Counted from the first letter of the stretch, positions 1-8,429 are shown. The stretch: DNA of 53,837 bases from Acinetobacter sp. UBA3106 (GCA_002365595.1 DFAM01000016.1:19640-73476), one strand, 5' to 3'. The notes: generated from the letters alone by a model not told the origin. Made by a program: numbers and translations.

Positions 1-491
1 TGGCGCGTATGGTCGGTCATATCACCTATTTGTCTGAAGAAGCCATGAAACAGAAATTTGGCCGTGACTTAAAGTCGGGCAAATTTATGTATGGTTTTGA
101 CGTTGAATTCCAGGTGGAAAGCTATTTGCGTTATCAAGGTGAACAGTTCAGCCGTAACTTTGATGCCAACACCTACCTGATTATGACCAAGGCGCTGGAT
201 TACTTTGACCCATCGCGCGAGTACGAGCAGTCACTCAAAAAAGCCATGGCAAATACCAAATGTAAATTCCTGGTGGTTTCATTTACCACTGACTGGCGTT
301 TCACACCGCAGCGCTCGCAAGAAATTGTCGATGCACTGATCAGTAACCATAAGCCTGTAAGCTATCTCGATATTGATGCAGAACAGGGCCACGACTCGTT
401 TCTGTTCCCGATTCCGCTTTACGTTAAATCATTACGTGCATTTTTAGGTGGTGCAGAACACCTCCAAGCCACACCTAAGGAGACTGTGTAA
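1..491 (+). CDS. metX: Homoserine O-acyltransferase (MetX), 3' part
   Basis: The gene runs off the left edge of the window; the reading frame is already open at base 3 and about 163 C-terminal residues are present. MetX is an alpha/beta-hydrolase-fold enzyme that acylates L-homoserine for methionine synthesis in the cytoplasm. The visible part carries the catalytic acid in the segment TTDWRF and the catalytic histidine in GHDSF, the last two members of the Ser-Asp-His triad; the serine nucleophile lies outside. The stop overlaps the metW start (TAATG), the usual metX-metW operon. The acyl donor (acetyl- or succinyl-CoA) cannot be decided from this fragment. Confidence 0.93.
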   Translation, partial: ARMVGHITYLSEEAMKQKFGRDLKSGKFMYGFDVEFQVESYLRYQGEQFSRNFDANTYLIMTKALDYFDPSREYEQSLKKAMANTKCKFLVVSFTTDWRFTPQRSQEIVDALISNHKPVSYLDIDAEQGHDSFLFPIPLYVKSLRAFLGGAEHLQATPKETV

Positions 492-1084
492 TGCGTATCG
501 ACCATCAACTTGCAGAAAAATGGATTAAACCCGATTCTAGCGTACTGGATTTAGGCTGTGGCGATGGTGAATTACTGGCGCATATGAGCAAAAAGCACAA
601 TATTCGCGCATATGGGTTAGAAATTGATCAGGAAAAGATTGCAATTGCAGTAAGTCGAGGGTTAAATATTATCCAGCAAGACTTGAACCTCGGTTTAAGC
701 CGTTTTGCAGACCAGTCCTTTGACTATGTGGTTATGGCACAGGCTTTGCAAGCTGTAGATGCACCGGACGTATTATTGCGTGATATGGTGCGTGTGGGGA
801 AACAGGCGATTATTACCTTTCCTAATTTTGCCCATTGGAAGACCCGTTCTTTCTTGGCTTTAAAAGGAATGATGCCGGTTTCGGAAGCTTTACCGTATAT
901 GTGGTATAACACTCCAAATATTCATTTATGTACTTTCCGTGATTTCGAAGCACTTTGTGCTGAAAACGATATCCGGATTATTAATCGACTCGCCGTGAAT
1001 GGGGATCAACAAGGAAGTTTACTTAGTAAACATATCCCAAATCTGTTTGGTGAAGTCGCTATTTATAGAGTGAGCGCACTATGA
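491..1084 (+). CDS. metW: MetW methyltransferase-fold protein, methionine biosynthesis
   Basis: A 197-residue class I SAM-binding protein with the glycine-rich motif I at residues 19-26 (LDLGCGDG). MetW is known as the obligate partner of MetX in many proteobacteria and is linked to homoserine acylation rather than to a proven methyl transfer. The start codon is fixed by the TAATG overlap with metX, which implies translational coupling. The 3' end overlaps the next gene by four bases (ATGA). Length and motif order are normal for the family. Confidence 0.93.
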   Translation: MRIDHQLAEKWIKPDSSVLDLGCGDGELLAHMSKKHNIRAYGLEIDQEKIAIAVSRGLNIIQQDLNLGLSRFADQSFDYVVMAQALQAVDAPDVLLRDMVRVGKQAIITFPNFAHWKTRSFLALKGMMPVSEALPYMWYNTPNIHLCTFRDFEALCAENDIRIINRLAVNGDQQGSLLSKHIPNLFGEVAIYRVSAL

Positions 1085-1668
1085 AAAAAATATTATTAAG
1101 CACACTATTGGTTGGATTATTTAGCATTCAAGCTCATGCAGAATATGTGGCACCTTCGGCATCGATTTCAAGCCAGGCTGCACAATATTCTGTCATGGAT
1201 ATTAATAGCTTGATCAAATCTGCCAAAGCAGGTCAGGCAGCTGCACAATTTTATCTCGCCACCAAATATCAACAAGGTAAAGATATTCAAAAAGATGATC
1301 AGCAAGCTTTTTCCTGGTACAAAGCTGCTGCCGATCAAGGTCTGACTGCTGCCCAGTTGAATGTCGGCCGTATGCTGGCAGATGGTATTGGCACCAAGAA
1401 AGACGAAACTTTGGCACGTAAATATTTTGAAAAAGCGGCAAGTCATGGTGATAACCGTGCCAGCTTTAATCTTGCGATGATGGAAGAACAAAAGAAAAAT
1501 TACATCGGTGCTTACCAGTGGTATGAACTGTCTACCCGTGACGGCATGCTCGACAATAAAGTGATTACTTTATCTGAAGGCAAGAAGATGGCATTGGCTG
1601 CCAACTTGACTCAAGAACAGATTCGCATGGCACGTGACCGTGCGGACAAATGGATTCAGGCACAGTAA
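1081..1668 (+). CDS. Exported Sel1-repeat (TPR-like) protein
   Basis: A 195-residue protein with a clear Sec signal peptide (MKKILLSTLLVGLFSIQAHA) followed by Sel1-type alpha-alpha repeats from about residue 50 to 150. The repeats show the recurrent pattern A..YLA..Y..G, D...A..WY..AA..G. Sel1 repeats are protein-interaction scaffolds; no enzymatic residues are visible. The start overlaps the metW stop by four bases, so it is read as the third gene of metX-metW, although no role in methionine synthesis is evident. It is followed directly by a strong terminator. Partner and function are unknown. Confidence 0.85.
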   Translation: MKKILLSTLLVGLFSIQAHAEYVAPSASISSQAAQYSVMDINSLIKSAKAGQAAAQFYLATKYQQGKDIQKDDQQAFSWYKAAADQGLTAAQLNVGRMLADGIGTKKDETLARKYFEKAASHGDNRASFNLAMMEEQKKNYIGAYQWYELSTRDGMLDNKVITLSEGKKMALAANLTQEQIRMARDRADKWIQAQ

Positions 1669-1682
1669 TTCTGCCTGATTCT

Positions 1683-1708
1683 AAAAAGCACCTACGGGTG
1701 CTTTTTTA
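1683..1708 (+). terminator. Rho-independent terminator of the metX-metW-sel1 operon
   Basis: A ten-base-pair perfect stem (1683-1692 with 1697-1706) is closed by a TACG tetraloop and ends in a run of T. It starts 14 bases after the Sel1 gene stop. Confidence 0.9.
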
Positions 1709-1808
1709 TTTCGTAAAAATAAAAAGTTAAATGAAAAAATATTTAATAATTTATAAAAATTCCTTTATGTTATAAAAAATCTAAAATATAAAATTAAGTT
1801 AACAATAA

Positions 1809-2030
1809 ATGAAAATCATTATTCTGACCTGTCTAATACTAATGCTTACTGCATGTGAAAAACCTAACAGTAAACCAACTTATGGAGAAACTGGATTACC
1901 CAAAAATTGTCGTGCAATTGTACAAGTAAACATCGATGCTTGGCGATCTCATAAAAATACAGCAGAGGAAGTAATGAACTCTCTTGAACGTAATTGTGGC
2001 GCTAATGGTTATTCTTGGGAAAATAAATAA
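1809..2030 (+). CDS. Small lipoprotein, unknown function
   Basis: A 73-residue protein with a lipoprotein signal peptide and lipobox LTAC, so Cys16 is the predicted lipidated residue. The mature part is about 58 residues and has two further cysteines (near residues 34 and 64) that could form a disulfide. I do not recognise the family. It lies alone between a terminator and rdgB in AT-rich surroundings, so it probably has its own promoter. The lipobox and a full open frame support a real gene; its function is not assigned. Confidence 0.65.
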   Translation: MKIIILTCLILMLTACEKPNSKPTYGETGLPKNCRAIVQVNIDAWRSHKNTAEEVMNSLERNCGANGYSWENK

Positions 2031-2108
2031 ATTGTTAACTTGAAAACAATTTTAAAAAGTAAAATCCGCTAAAATAGTCTTATTCATTGTCACATTAAGA
2101 TCGAAATA

Positions 2109-2735
2109 ATGGCATCTCAAGATTGGTTATCTCAAGGAACACTCGTACTCGCAAGCAATAACAAAGGAAAAATTGCCGAATTTGAAAAAATGTTTGCAGA
2201 GTTAAATCTCCCTGTAGAGGTGATTCCCCAAGGCAAACTGAATATTGAAGATGCGGTTGAAGATGGCTTGAGCTTTGTTGAAAATGCCATTATTAAGGCA
2301 CGTCATGCTTCTAAGATTTCAGGTAAACCCGCAATTGCCGATGATTCCGGAATTTGTGTTCCACTCCTAGGTGGTGCGCCAGGTATTTATTCTGCACGCT
2401 TTGCCGGTGAACATGGCAATGATGCAGCCAACAATGAAAAACTGTTAACCCGACTCAAACCATTTCGTAAAGAAGGTGAAAGCATTGAAGGCATGTTTGT
2501 TTGCGTGCTTGCACTGGTTCAGCATGCTGAAGATTCGCTACCTCAAATTTTTCAAGGCATCTGGAAAGGTGAAGTGCTAGAAGCAGCGCGCGGTGAAAAT
2601 GGTTTTGGTTATGACCCGCTGTTCTGGTTGCCTGAACTGGGCATTTCCAGTGCCGAAATGAGTAAAGAAGATAAAAATAAAATCAGCCATCGTGGTCAGG
2701 CGATGCGTTTGTTTAAGGCAAGTTTGGAGAAGTAA
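2109..2735 (+). CDS. rdgB: XTP/dITP diphosphatase (RdgB/HAM1)
   Basis: A 208-residue member of the HAM1 family, which hydrolyses dITP, XTP and ITP to monophosphates and keeps deaminated purines out of DNA and RNA. The N-terminal substrate-binding motif (ASNNKGK, about residues 15-21) and the central ADDSGI motif with catalytic acidic residues are present, as are the C-terminal GFGYDPLF and SHRG motifs. Length is normal. It is monocistronic and is followed by a repeat element whose hairpin can act as terminator. Confidence 0.95.
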   Translation: MASQDWLSQGTLVLASNNKGKIAEFEKMFAELNLPVEVIPQGKLNIEDAVEDGLSFVENAIIKARHASKISGKPAIADDSGICVPLLGGAPGIYSARFAGEHGNDAANNEKLLTRLKPFRKEGESIEGMFVCVLALVQHAEDSLPQIFQGIWKGEVLEAARGENGFGYDPLFWLPELGISSAEMSKEDKNKISHRGQAMRLFKASLEK

Positions 2736-2774
2736 ACTGCTTTATATCCCCTTTCCTTAGGAGATGTGAGTATC

Positions 2775-2792
2775 CTCAGAATATATTCTGAG
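2775..2792. repeat. Perfect 18-bp palindrome downstream of rdgB
   Basis: The bases CTCAGAATA are followed directly by their reverse complement. No T tract follows, so it is not an ordinary terminator. It sits between rdgB and the GC-rich repeat element, and its role is not known. Confidence 0.6.
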
Positions 2793-2807
2793 TGCGCAAG
2801 GAAGATA

Positions 2808-2909
2808 TCCCCCTCCCTTTTTTAAAGGGTGAGGAACACTGTTCAGCAAGGGGGGATTTATTGTGAATAATGAATCCCCCTAAATCCCCCTTTGAAAAAG
2901 GGGGACTTT
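2808..2909 (-). repeat. Intergenic GC-rich repeat element, copy A
   Basis: This element is built of three hairpin parts: an imperfect CCTCCC...GGGTGAGG arm pair (about 2810-2834), GGGGGATT/AATCCCCC (2851-2858 with 2873-2880) and CCCCCTTT/AAAGGGGG (2886-2893 with 2897-2904). A related, shorter copy lies at 22604-22670 with the same end sequences. The last hairpin is followed by ACTTTTTT and can terminate rdgB transcription. It lies between the convergent rdgB and the AEC transporter gene. Confidence 0.7.
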
Positions 2910-2910
2910 T

Positions 2911-3792
2911 TTAAAAACCCGGCACCAATGCATGCAACACTACGCCATAAATCCCGATCAATATCGCACTGGCCACAGTTCCCGACGCAATATATTTCGC
3001 TGAGTATCCTGTTCCTTGATAATGCGTTTCCAGCGCCACAATATTGGCTGCGGGAGGTAAACAAAAGAACATCAACATCACTGCATAAGTCAGCATTAAA
3101 TGTGGAATCGGCAAAAGCAGATAAGCTGCTGCACACAATAAAACTGCCAATAACATACGGCTACTGATGATCAGTAAACTACGCTTTAAATCACGCCAGC
3201 CAATCCTGACTTTACTCAGCCACATGCCCAAAACGCACATGCCTGAAAAGGTTACCAGCACCTTGTTCAGCTGATACACCCCTTGCACGACAGGATGATA
3301 TTCAAAGGGACTGAAATCCCAGAATGACAAAACAGCAGCCGTGGTCAAGGCAATCACTGGCGGCGACAGCAATACATTTTTAATGATGAAACTCAAATCC
3401 TGTTTGGCTTCACTGACTGCCATCACCGCACAGATATTGCCAAATAAGGAACCGCCGATATATAAGGCCACGATGGTACTGCTGGCTTCCGGTCCAAATA
3501 CCGCTAAAGCAAAAGGCAGACCCAACCATGCACCATTTAAATAACTAAAACACAGGGCACGTAATTTGTCTTTTTGAAAATAATAAAAAATACTAAAGAA
3601 AATAATGGAACTTAAAAAGCTGAAGCCAATCAGCCACAGACTGCCTTCTTTATAAAATACCATGTTGTAAATGATCAGCAGCGGTATAAAAATCCGGGCC
3701 AGTAAAGCTGCCAGTAAGGGCCGTATCGGTTTTAAAACATGCACTCCCCAATATCCAACAAGAAAAGAAATCAAAGGAAGAATCAGGGCCAT
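2911..3792 (-). CDS. AEC-family (auxin efflux carrier-like) membrane transporter
   Basis: A 293-residue, very hydrophobic protein with about eight to ten membrane segments arranged in two halves around a hydrophilic centre (near residues 190-210). This matches the auxin efflux carrier/YfdV/MleP family of secondary transporters. The LPPAANIVALE segment near residue 245 is typical of the second half of the family. The substrate cannot be inferred; characterised relatives export organic acids or auxin-like compounds. It is convergent with rdgB, divergent from tatA, and has no operon partner. Confidence 0.85.
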   Translation of the reverse strand: MALILPLISFLVGYWGVHVLKPIRPLLAALLARIFIPLLIIYNMVFYKEGSLWLIGFSFLSSIIFFSIFYYFQKDKLRALCFSYLNGAWLGLPFALAVFGPEASSTIVALYIGGSLFGNICAVMAVSEAKQDLSFIIKNVLLSPPVIALTTAAVLSFWDFSPFEYHPVVQGVYQLNKVLVTFSGMCVLGMWLSKVRIGWRDLKRSLLIISSRMLLAVLLCAAAYLLLPIPHLMLTYAVMLMFFCLPPAANIVALETHYQGTGYSAKYIASGTVASAILIGIYGVVLHALVPGF

Positions 3793-3983
3793 GACAGTAC
3801 AGCTTAGCTTATTTAATAAAAAAATATCCTAGCACAGCTGCTATTCAAACATGATTTTGAAAGGTTAATTTTTTATGTTTAACCTTGCCTAAACCTCCCT
3901 TGTCTTGAAACCGAAACAGAAATGTCACGTCCTTGTCATCAAACCCTGTTGAGATAAGGACAACAAAAATAGAGGAAAATAAC

Positions 3984-4202
3984 ATGGCAGGACTTTCGAT
4001 TTGGCACGTGCTAATTTTTGCAATCGTGGTGATTTTATTATTTGGTACATCCAAACTCAAAAATCTGGGTAAAGATGTCGGTGGTGCAGTCAAAGATTTT
4101 AAAAAGTCGATTAAAGAAGATGACGCTGAACATGCTCAACTCCAAGAGCCCCGTACCATTGATGCTCAGATTAAAAACACTGAAAGTACTGTAAAAAGCT
4201 AA
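3984..4202 (+). CDS. tatA: Sec-independent translocase subunit TatA
   Basis: A 72-residue protein with one N-terminal membrane segment (about residues 4-20), the FGTSKL hinge and an amphipathic helix containing GKDVGGAVKDFKK, followed by an acidic tail. This is the classical TatA layout. The open frame extends upstream, but the ATG at 3984 is chosen because it follows an AGAGGA ribosome site by about seven bases and gives the canonical N-terminus. TatA oligomerises to form the transport path for folded proteins bearing twin-arginine signals. It is first in tatABC. Confidence 0.95.
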   Translation: MAGLSIWHVLIFAIVVILLFGTSKLKNLGKDVGGAVKDFKKSIKEDDAEHAQLQEPRTIDAQIKNTESTVKS

Positions 4203-4214
4203 GCGAGCGCAGCC

Positions 4215-4637
4215 ATGCTAAATGTCGGTATGACTGAACTGCTGTGCTTTGCCATTATCGCACTGCTGGTTTTAGGCCCTGAAAAACTGCCTGAAGCTGC
4301 ACGCTTTGCTGCGAAATGGTATGGCAAAGCAAAACGCTTTATTCAGAGTGTGCAAACTGAAGTCGATCGGGAACTGAAACTTTCAGAGTTTCGTGAAGAA
4401 ATTCAAAAAGAAATTGACCGCATGACAGAAATAGAACAGCGCTTACAAAAGCAGCTGGATGATTTGACTCAGTCAACACAACCACAAAAAACTCAAGCGC
4501 CCTCTCCACAGCTTTACACCTGGCTTAGTCCCTGCCGTTTGACCCCATTTTCAGTGAATTTTGTTCAGTCACATGGCGCTGATGTATTCAAGGTTTCGCG
4601 CTCTTATCTCCCATCTACATTGAAGATTGCCGTATGA
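4215..4637 (+). CDS. tatB: Sec-independent translocase subunit TatB
   Basis: A 140-residue protein starting 12 bases after tatA. It has one membrane segment (residues 8-20), the LGPEKLP hinge characteristic of TatB, and a charged helix up to about residue 90. The C-terminal 50 residues are low in charge and not obviously conserved. TatB with TatC forms the receptor for twin-arginine signal peptides. The gene overlaps tatC by four bases (ATGA), indicating coupled translation. Confidence 0.94.
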   Translation: MLNVGMTELLCFAIIALLVLGPEKLPEAARFAAKWYGKAKRFIQSVQTEVDRELKLSEFREEIQKEIDRMTEIEQRLQKQLDDLTQSTQPQKTQAPSPQLYTWLSPCRLTPFSVNFVQSHGADVFKVSRSYLPSTLKIAV

Positions 4638-5395
4638 GCCAAAGTCAATTACCTGCCTCTGTAGTCAAATCAGAGACTGAAAATCTAGAACAGATGCCTG
4701 TAATGCAGCATTTAATCGTTCTGCGTCAGTATTTATTTAAAATCGTCGGTATTACGCTGCTGCTGTTTTTCTGCTTGTTACCATTTCGCAATTACACCTA
4801 TCAGCTTCTGTCGGAACCGCTTAGACAGCAATTACCTGTCAGTTCCACCATGATTGCCACGGATGTTACCGCGACCTTTATGGCACCGTTTAAGCTGAAT
4901 CTCTTTGTGGCCTTGATGTTGGTGATGCCTGTAATCATCTACTTTTTATGGTCATTTGTACGCCCTGCCCTGTATGAAAAAGAGCGCCACCTCGCCATTC
5001 CGCTTTTGGTCGGCAGTATTTCTTTATTTTACTTGGGCATAGCTTTCGCTTACTTCATTACCCTACCGGCGATTTTGCATTTCTTTATCAGTGTATCGCC
5101 GGAGAGCGTTGCACCGATGACCGATATCAACAGTTATTTAAGTTTTTGTTTAAAGCTGTTTTTGGTGTTTGGGTTAACCTTTGAAATTCCGATTGTCACT
5201 TTAGTCCTGATTCTGATTGGTTTGGTCAGCACGCAACGCTTGGCAGAAAAACGTCGCTTTATTGTGGTGGGCTGTTTCTTTGTCGCCATGTTTGTGACTC
5301 CGCCTGATGCACTTTCCATGGTCATGCTCGCTATTCCAATGTGGTTATTATTTGAAATAGGCTTATTTTTTGGAAAGATTTTAGAAAAACGTTAA
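4634..5395 (+). CDS. tatC: Sec-independent translocase subunit TatC
   Basis: A 253-residue polytopic protein with about six membrane segments and the conserved N-terminal region (MPVMQHLIVLRQYLFK, near residues 21-36) of the TatC family. It also has the SFVRPALYEKER loop and the FGLTFEIPI segment containing the conserved glutamate. TatC is the primary receptor that binds the RR motif of substrates. It is the last gene of tatABC and a plausible terminator follows. A probable Tat client, the PhoX-type protein, is encoded about 230 bases downstream. Confidence 0.95.
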   Translation: MSQSQLPASVVKSETENLEQMPVMQHLIVLRQYLFKIVGITLLLFFCLLPFRNYTYQLLSEPLRQQLPVSSTMIATDVTATFMAPFKLNLFVALMLVMPVIIYFLWSFVRPALYEKERHLAIPLLVGSISLFYLGIAFAYFITLPAILHFFISVSPESVAPMTDINSYLSFCLKLFLVFGLTFEIPIVTLVLILIGLVSTQRLAEKRRFIVVGCFFVAMFVTPPDALSMVMLAIPMWLLFEIGLFFGKILEKR

Positions 5396-5427
5396 ACATT
5401 CACTCTTTAATCAACCTGCTTTTATCC

Positions 5428-5466
5428 AGCTCCACACTTGAAATGTATAGTTTGGAGCTTTTATTT
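5428..5466 (+). terminator. Probable terminator after tatC
   Basis: The arms AGCTCCA (5428-5434) and TGGAGCT (5453-5459) pair around a long loop, followed by TTTTATTT. It separates tatABC from the phosphatase promoter. Confidence 0.65.
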
Positions 5467-5511
5467 ATACCTATTAAAATATTGATTTTATTATTTTTTA
5501 AATATAAAAAA

Positions 5512-5567
5512 CTGTCTTCAAATTGACCCAAAAGTGTAAAAAAACTGTCATCACCCGTTTATACAAT
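5512..5567 (+). promoter_or_regulatory. Tandem Pho boxes and promoter of the PhoX-type gene
   Basis: Four 7-mers start at 5512, 5523, 5534 and 5545, spaced by exactly 11 bases: CTGTCTT, TTGACCC, GTGTAAA and CTGTCAT. The spacers of the first three are A-rich 4-mers. The last 7-mer is a perfect match to the Enterobacterial PhoB half-site CTGTCAT and the first differs by one base. A -10-like TACAAT follows at 5562-5567, ten bases after the last half-site, which is the geometry of a PhoB-activated promoter. PhoB control is inferred, not shown. Confidence 0.75.
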
Positions 5568-5620
5568 CGCTCATGATAATCAACTAAACAATAACTTAAT
5601 TACTATCATACGGATTTAAT

Positions 5621-7606
5621 ATGACAGCCACTTCTCATCAGCCAACTCGTCGTGATCTTTTAAAATGGTTTGCGGGAATTCCTTTTTTACCGCTTGGGGC
5701 AATGACCACTGCAGCAGCATTAACAGGCTGTAATAACAGCAATAACGACAGTGTCGTGGTAACTCCGCCTGTCGTCAAACCTGCAAATTTAAAAGCAGCT
5801 ACCTTTACGGCCATGGCTGCGCCTGTGGCAATTGCAGACCGTGCAAAAACTTCAGTCAGTTCAAAATTAAAAATCGATTGGGATGATTCCAGCACCAGCG
5901 AATACCAGTTAGGTTATAAGAGTTTCTTTGAAACTGGCACAAAAGTACCGAAATGGGGTGGCGGTGAAATTATCGCAGGCGGTTATTTCAATGCCAAAGG
6001 CGAAGCTATTATGGATCTCTCTGTCCCAACGACGCCGCGTCAATATTTTTCAGACTGTCCGGATGGCTCATCACTCATCCATTTAGCAGATGCGAAAGTC
6101 GATGGTGTGAACAATCCTGTGTTCCACGTGGTGCAATTTGAATATGCTTCGCAAAACCTGGCAGGTGTCAGTGAGTACGGCAACCTTCCTTCACCTATCG
6201 CCATTTTGACTTTAGACCAGAATCAGACCACCGGTCATTTGGAATTGAAAAAATATTTCAATGTGGACACTGCATCCGCACATGGCTTGTGGATTACCTG
6301 TGGTGCCAGCATGTCTCCATGGAACACGCATTTATCCAGTGAAGAATACGAACCCGATGCATTTAATCAGGGTATTGGCGGGCCAAGTGTAGCGGGCATG
6401 GGCAAAAATTTCTTTGGCGATGTGAATACAGCTAAACCTTATAACTATGGTCATCTTCCAGAAGTGATTGTCAATAAAGACGGTAGCGGCAAGATCGTGA
6501 AACACTTCTGTCTGGGTCGTATCTCGCATGAGCTGGTGCATGTTATGCCAGACAACCGCACCGTGATTATGGGTGATGACTATACCAATGGCGGATTCTT
6601 TATGTTCATTGCAGATAAAGAAAAAGATTTGTCTGCAGGGACTTTATATGTGGCGAAATACACTTCGGTACTGACTGAAAATAGTACCGGCTCAATCAAG
6701 TGGATTGAGCTTGGACATGCCACCAGCAAGGAAATTGAAGATCTGGTCAATGTCAGCAATATCCAGCCAACGGATATTATGGAAAGCCTGACAACGAATC
6801 CGAATGATGCGTCTTATACGGAAGTTATTCTTGCCAAGAAAAAGCTTTGGGTCAAAGTGAAACCGGGTATGGAAAAAGCGGCGGCTTTCCTGGAAACACA
6901 CCGTTATGCAGCGCTGAAAGGCGGCAGTATGGCGTTCACCAAAATGGAAGGCACAACCGTGAATATTAAGGACAAAGTGGCATATTCCGCTTTGGCCAAT
7001 ATTCAGGATTCAATGATTCAAGGCAATGCCGCATGGGTTGAAATGCATAATGTTTCATTTAGCAAAAAAATCAGCGCAGGCGGCGTGCTTGCCCATGACC
7101 TTGCTGCATCACAAAGTACGGTTTTTAGTCAGCCCATCAATAGCGAATGGGTGCCTTATCAATCAAAAATGCTGTTGATCGGTGAAGATATTACCGTGGA
7201 TAGTTTAGGCAACACAGCAAATCCAGATAAAATCGCCAGCCCGGACAATCTTAAATTCTCTGAAACATTGCGTACTTTATTTATTGGTGAAGATAGCGGT
7301 AATCATCCGAACAATTTCCTTTGGGCATATAACGTGGATAGCAAAGCCAATCCTGTACGTTTATTGTCGACCCCGGCAGGTGCTGAATCGACAGGTTTAC
7401 ATGCCGTTGACTCGGTAAATGGCTGGACCTATATCATGAGCAACTTCCAGCATGCGGGTGATATGAGCAGCTTGTCAGCTGACTTAAAAGCTGCCACCTT
7501 GGCCAACTACAACAATGGCTATAGTGCAAGCGTCGGTTATATTACTGCTGATCCTATTGCACCATCAGTGACCAAAAAAGTGACGAATACCAAGACAGCT
7601 TCGTAA
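5621..7606 (+). CDS. phoX: PhoX-family (DUF839) Tat-exported lipoprotein phosphatase
   Basis: A 661-residue protein with a twin-arginine signal (TRRDLLKW, Arg10-Arg11), a hydrophobic stretch and a lipobox LTGC ending at Cys37, so it is probably exported folded by Tat and then lipidated. The rest matches the DUF839/PhoX alkaline phosphatase family, calcium- and iron-dependent beta-propeller enzymes that release phosphate from organic phosphoesters; the typical IGEDSGNHPNNFLWAY segment lies near residue 565. It sits just downstream of tatABC and behind tandem Pho boxes, which agrees with a phosphate-starvation role. The symbol reflects family membership; phosphatase activity is not proven here. 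Confidence 0.88.
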   Translation: MTATSHQPTRRDLLKWFAGIPFLPLGAMTTAAALTGCNNSNNDSVVVTPPVVKPANLKAATFTAMAAPVAIADRAKTSVSSKLKIDWDDSSTSEYQLGYKSFFETGTKVPKWGGGEIIAGGYFNAKGEAIMDLSVPTTPRQYFSDCPDGSSLIHLADAKVDGVNNPVFHVVQFEYASQNLAGVSEYGNLPSPIAILTLDQNQTTGHLELKKYFNVDTASAHGLWITCGASMSPWNTHLSSEEYEPDAFNQGIGGPSVAGMGKNFFGDVNTAKPYNYGHLPEVIVNKDGSGKIVKHFCLGRISHELVHVMPDNRTVIMGDDYTNGGFFMFIADKEKDLSAGTLYVAKYTSVLTENSTGSIKWIELGHATSKEIEDLVNVSNIQPTDIMESLTTNPNDASYTEVILAKKKLWVKVKPGMEKAAAFLETHRYAALKGGSMAFTKMEGTTVNIKDKVAYSALANIQDSMIQGNAAWVEMHNVSFSKKISAGGVLAHDLAASQSTVFSQPINSEWVPYQSKMLLIGEDITVDSLGNTANPDKIASPDNLKFSETLRTLFIGEDSGNHPNNFLWAYNVDSKANPVRLLSTPAGAESTGLHAVDSVNGWTYIMSNFQHAGDMSSLSADLKAATLANYNNGYSASVGYITADPIAPSVTKKVTNTKTAS

Positions 7607-7620
7607 ATTCAACAGATGAA

Positions 7621-7648
7621 AATGCCGACCTCATGTCGGCATTTTTTT
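7621..7648. terminator. Bidirectional terminator between phoX and the NRDE gene
   Basis: A nine-base-pair perfect stem AATGCCGAC/GTCGGCATT (7621-7629 with 7635-7643) has a five-base loop and a T7 run on the plus strand. The convergent NRDE gene stops within the T tract. Confidence 0.88.
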
Positions 7649-8429
7649 ATTCATTTAAAGGTAAATGTATCTGGATGATGTTGCCTTGGGTTTCCCCTTG
7701 CTGGGATTTTTCCTGCCACAGCCACGTATCATTTTTCAGCCTTAAAAAATTGGAACAGCGCGTGCCATACACCGGGCTTTGAATAAAAGTAGATGAAAGC
7801 AATTCTTCCATCTCGATGCTAATGCCGGTTTGTGGCAAAAGTTCGGGAATAATTTTCCGTTCATCTTCCAGAATATCCCACACTGCAAATTCCAGATCGG
7901 CTTCTGCTGTCTCGGTATGCTGTAGCATCGGCAAAAATTCCTGGGTAAAGCGTTTACGCAAATGTCTGGTTTTTTCCCAATGCTCGGTCATTAAGCCGTT
8001 AGAGACCACATATACGCCTTTGGCTAAAACCTGCGGTGCTTCACCGCGGTTACTCATGTATACCGCCTGACTGGAGTCACCTAAAAATAAATTAAATCCG
8101 GCATAATCACATTGCCTTTTTTCTAATTCTTGAGCAAATCGGATCGGAGCTAAATCAGATTCTAAAAAGACCTGAATCAAATGACCACGTGAAGTGGGAT
8201 ACTGCTTTTTATCCGTCGCGTCTCTAAAATTGGTCACGACTGCCCAACGACCTGATGCAGTAATTCCCATCCACGTCCCGCCAGACTGCAGGTCTTTTCC
8301 GGCAATAATCGGGCTATTTTCCCAGGCATGTAATGCTGAAGTCGGGCGCTGATAAAATTCATCCCGATTGGAAATCAGGCATAAGGGAGTATCCTCAAGG
8401 ACCTGCCAAGCTAAAGCGACAATACACAT
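7647..8429 (-). CDS. NRDE (TANGO2-like) family protein
   Basis: A 260-residue protein beginning with Met-Cys and carrying the family signature NRDE at residues 21-24, followed by the GGTWMG and NFRD motifs. The family (NRDE/TANGO2, Ntn-hydrolase-like fold) is widespread, with roles proposed in heme handling or lipid homeostasis, but the bacterial function is not settled. The invariant Cys2 could be an N-terminal nucleophile after methionine removal. It is monocistronic, divergent from lgt, and convergent with phoX. Confidence 0.85.
   Translation of the reverse strand: MCIVALAWQVLEDTPLCLISNRDEFYQRPTSALHAWENSPIIAGKDLQSGGTWMGITASGRWAVVTNFRDATDKKQYPTSRGHLIQVFLESDLAPIRFAQELEKRQCDYAGFNLFLGDSSQAVYMSNRGEAPQVLAKGVYVVSNGLMTEHWEKTRHLRKRFTQEFLPMLQHTETAEADLEFAVWDILEDERKIIPELLPQTGISIEMEELLSSTFIQSPVYGTRCSNFLRLKNDTWLWQEKSQQGETQGNIIQIHLPLNE

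Noticed and set aside
724..912. Reverse-strand open frames inside metW, thrS, ispG and other core genes
   Set aside because: They lie antisense to well supported genes and have no independent support.
2808..2909. CRISPR-like array in the GC-rich repeat
   Set aside because: The elements are palindromic arms of different lengths without regular spacers, and no cas gene is near.
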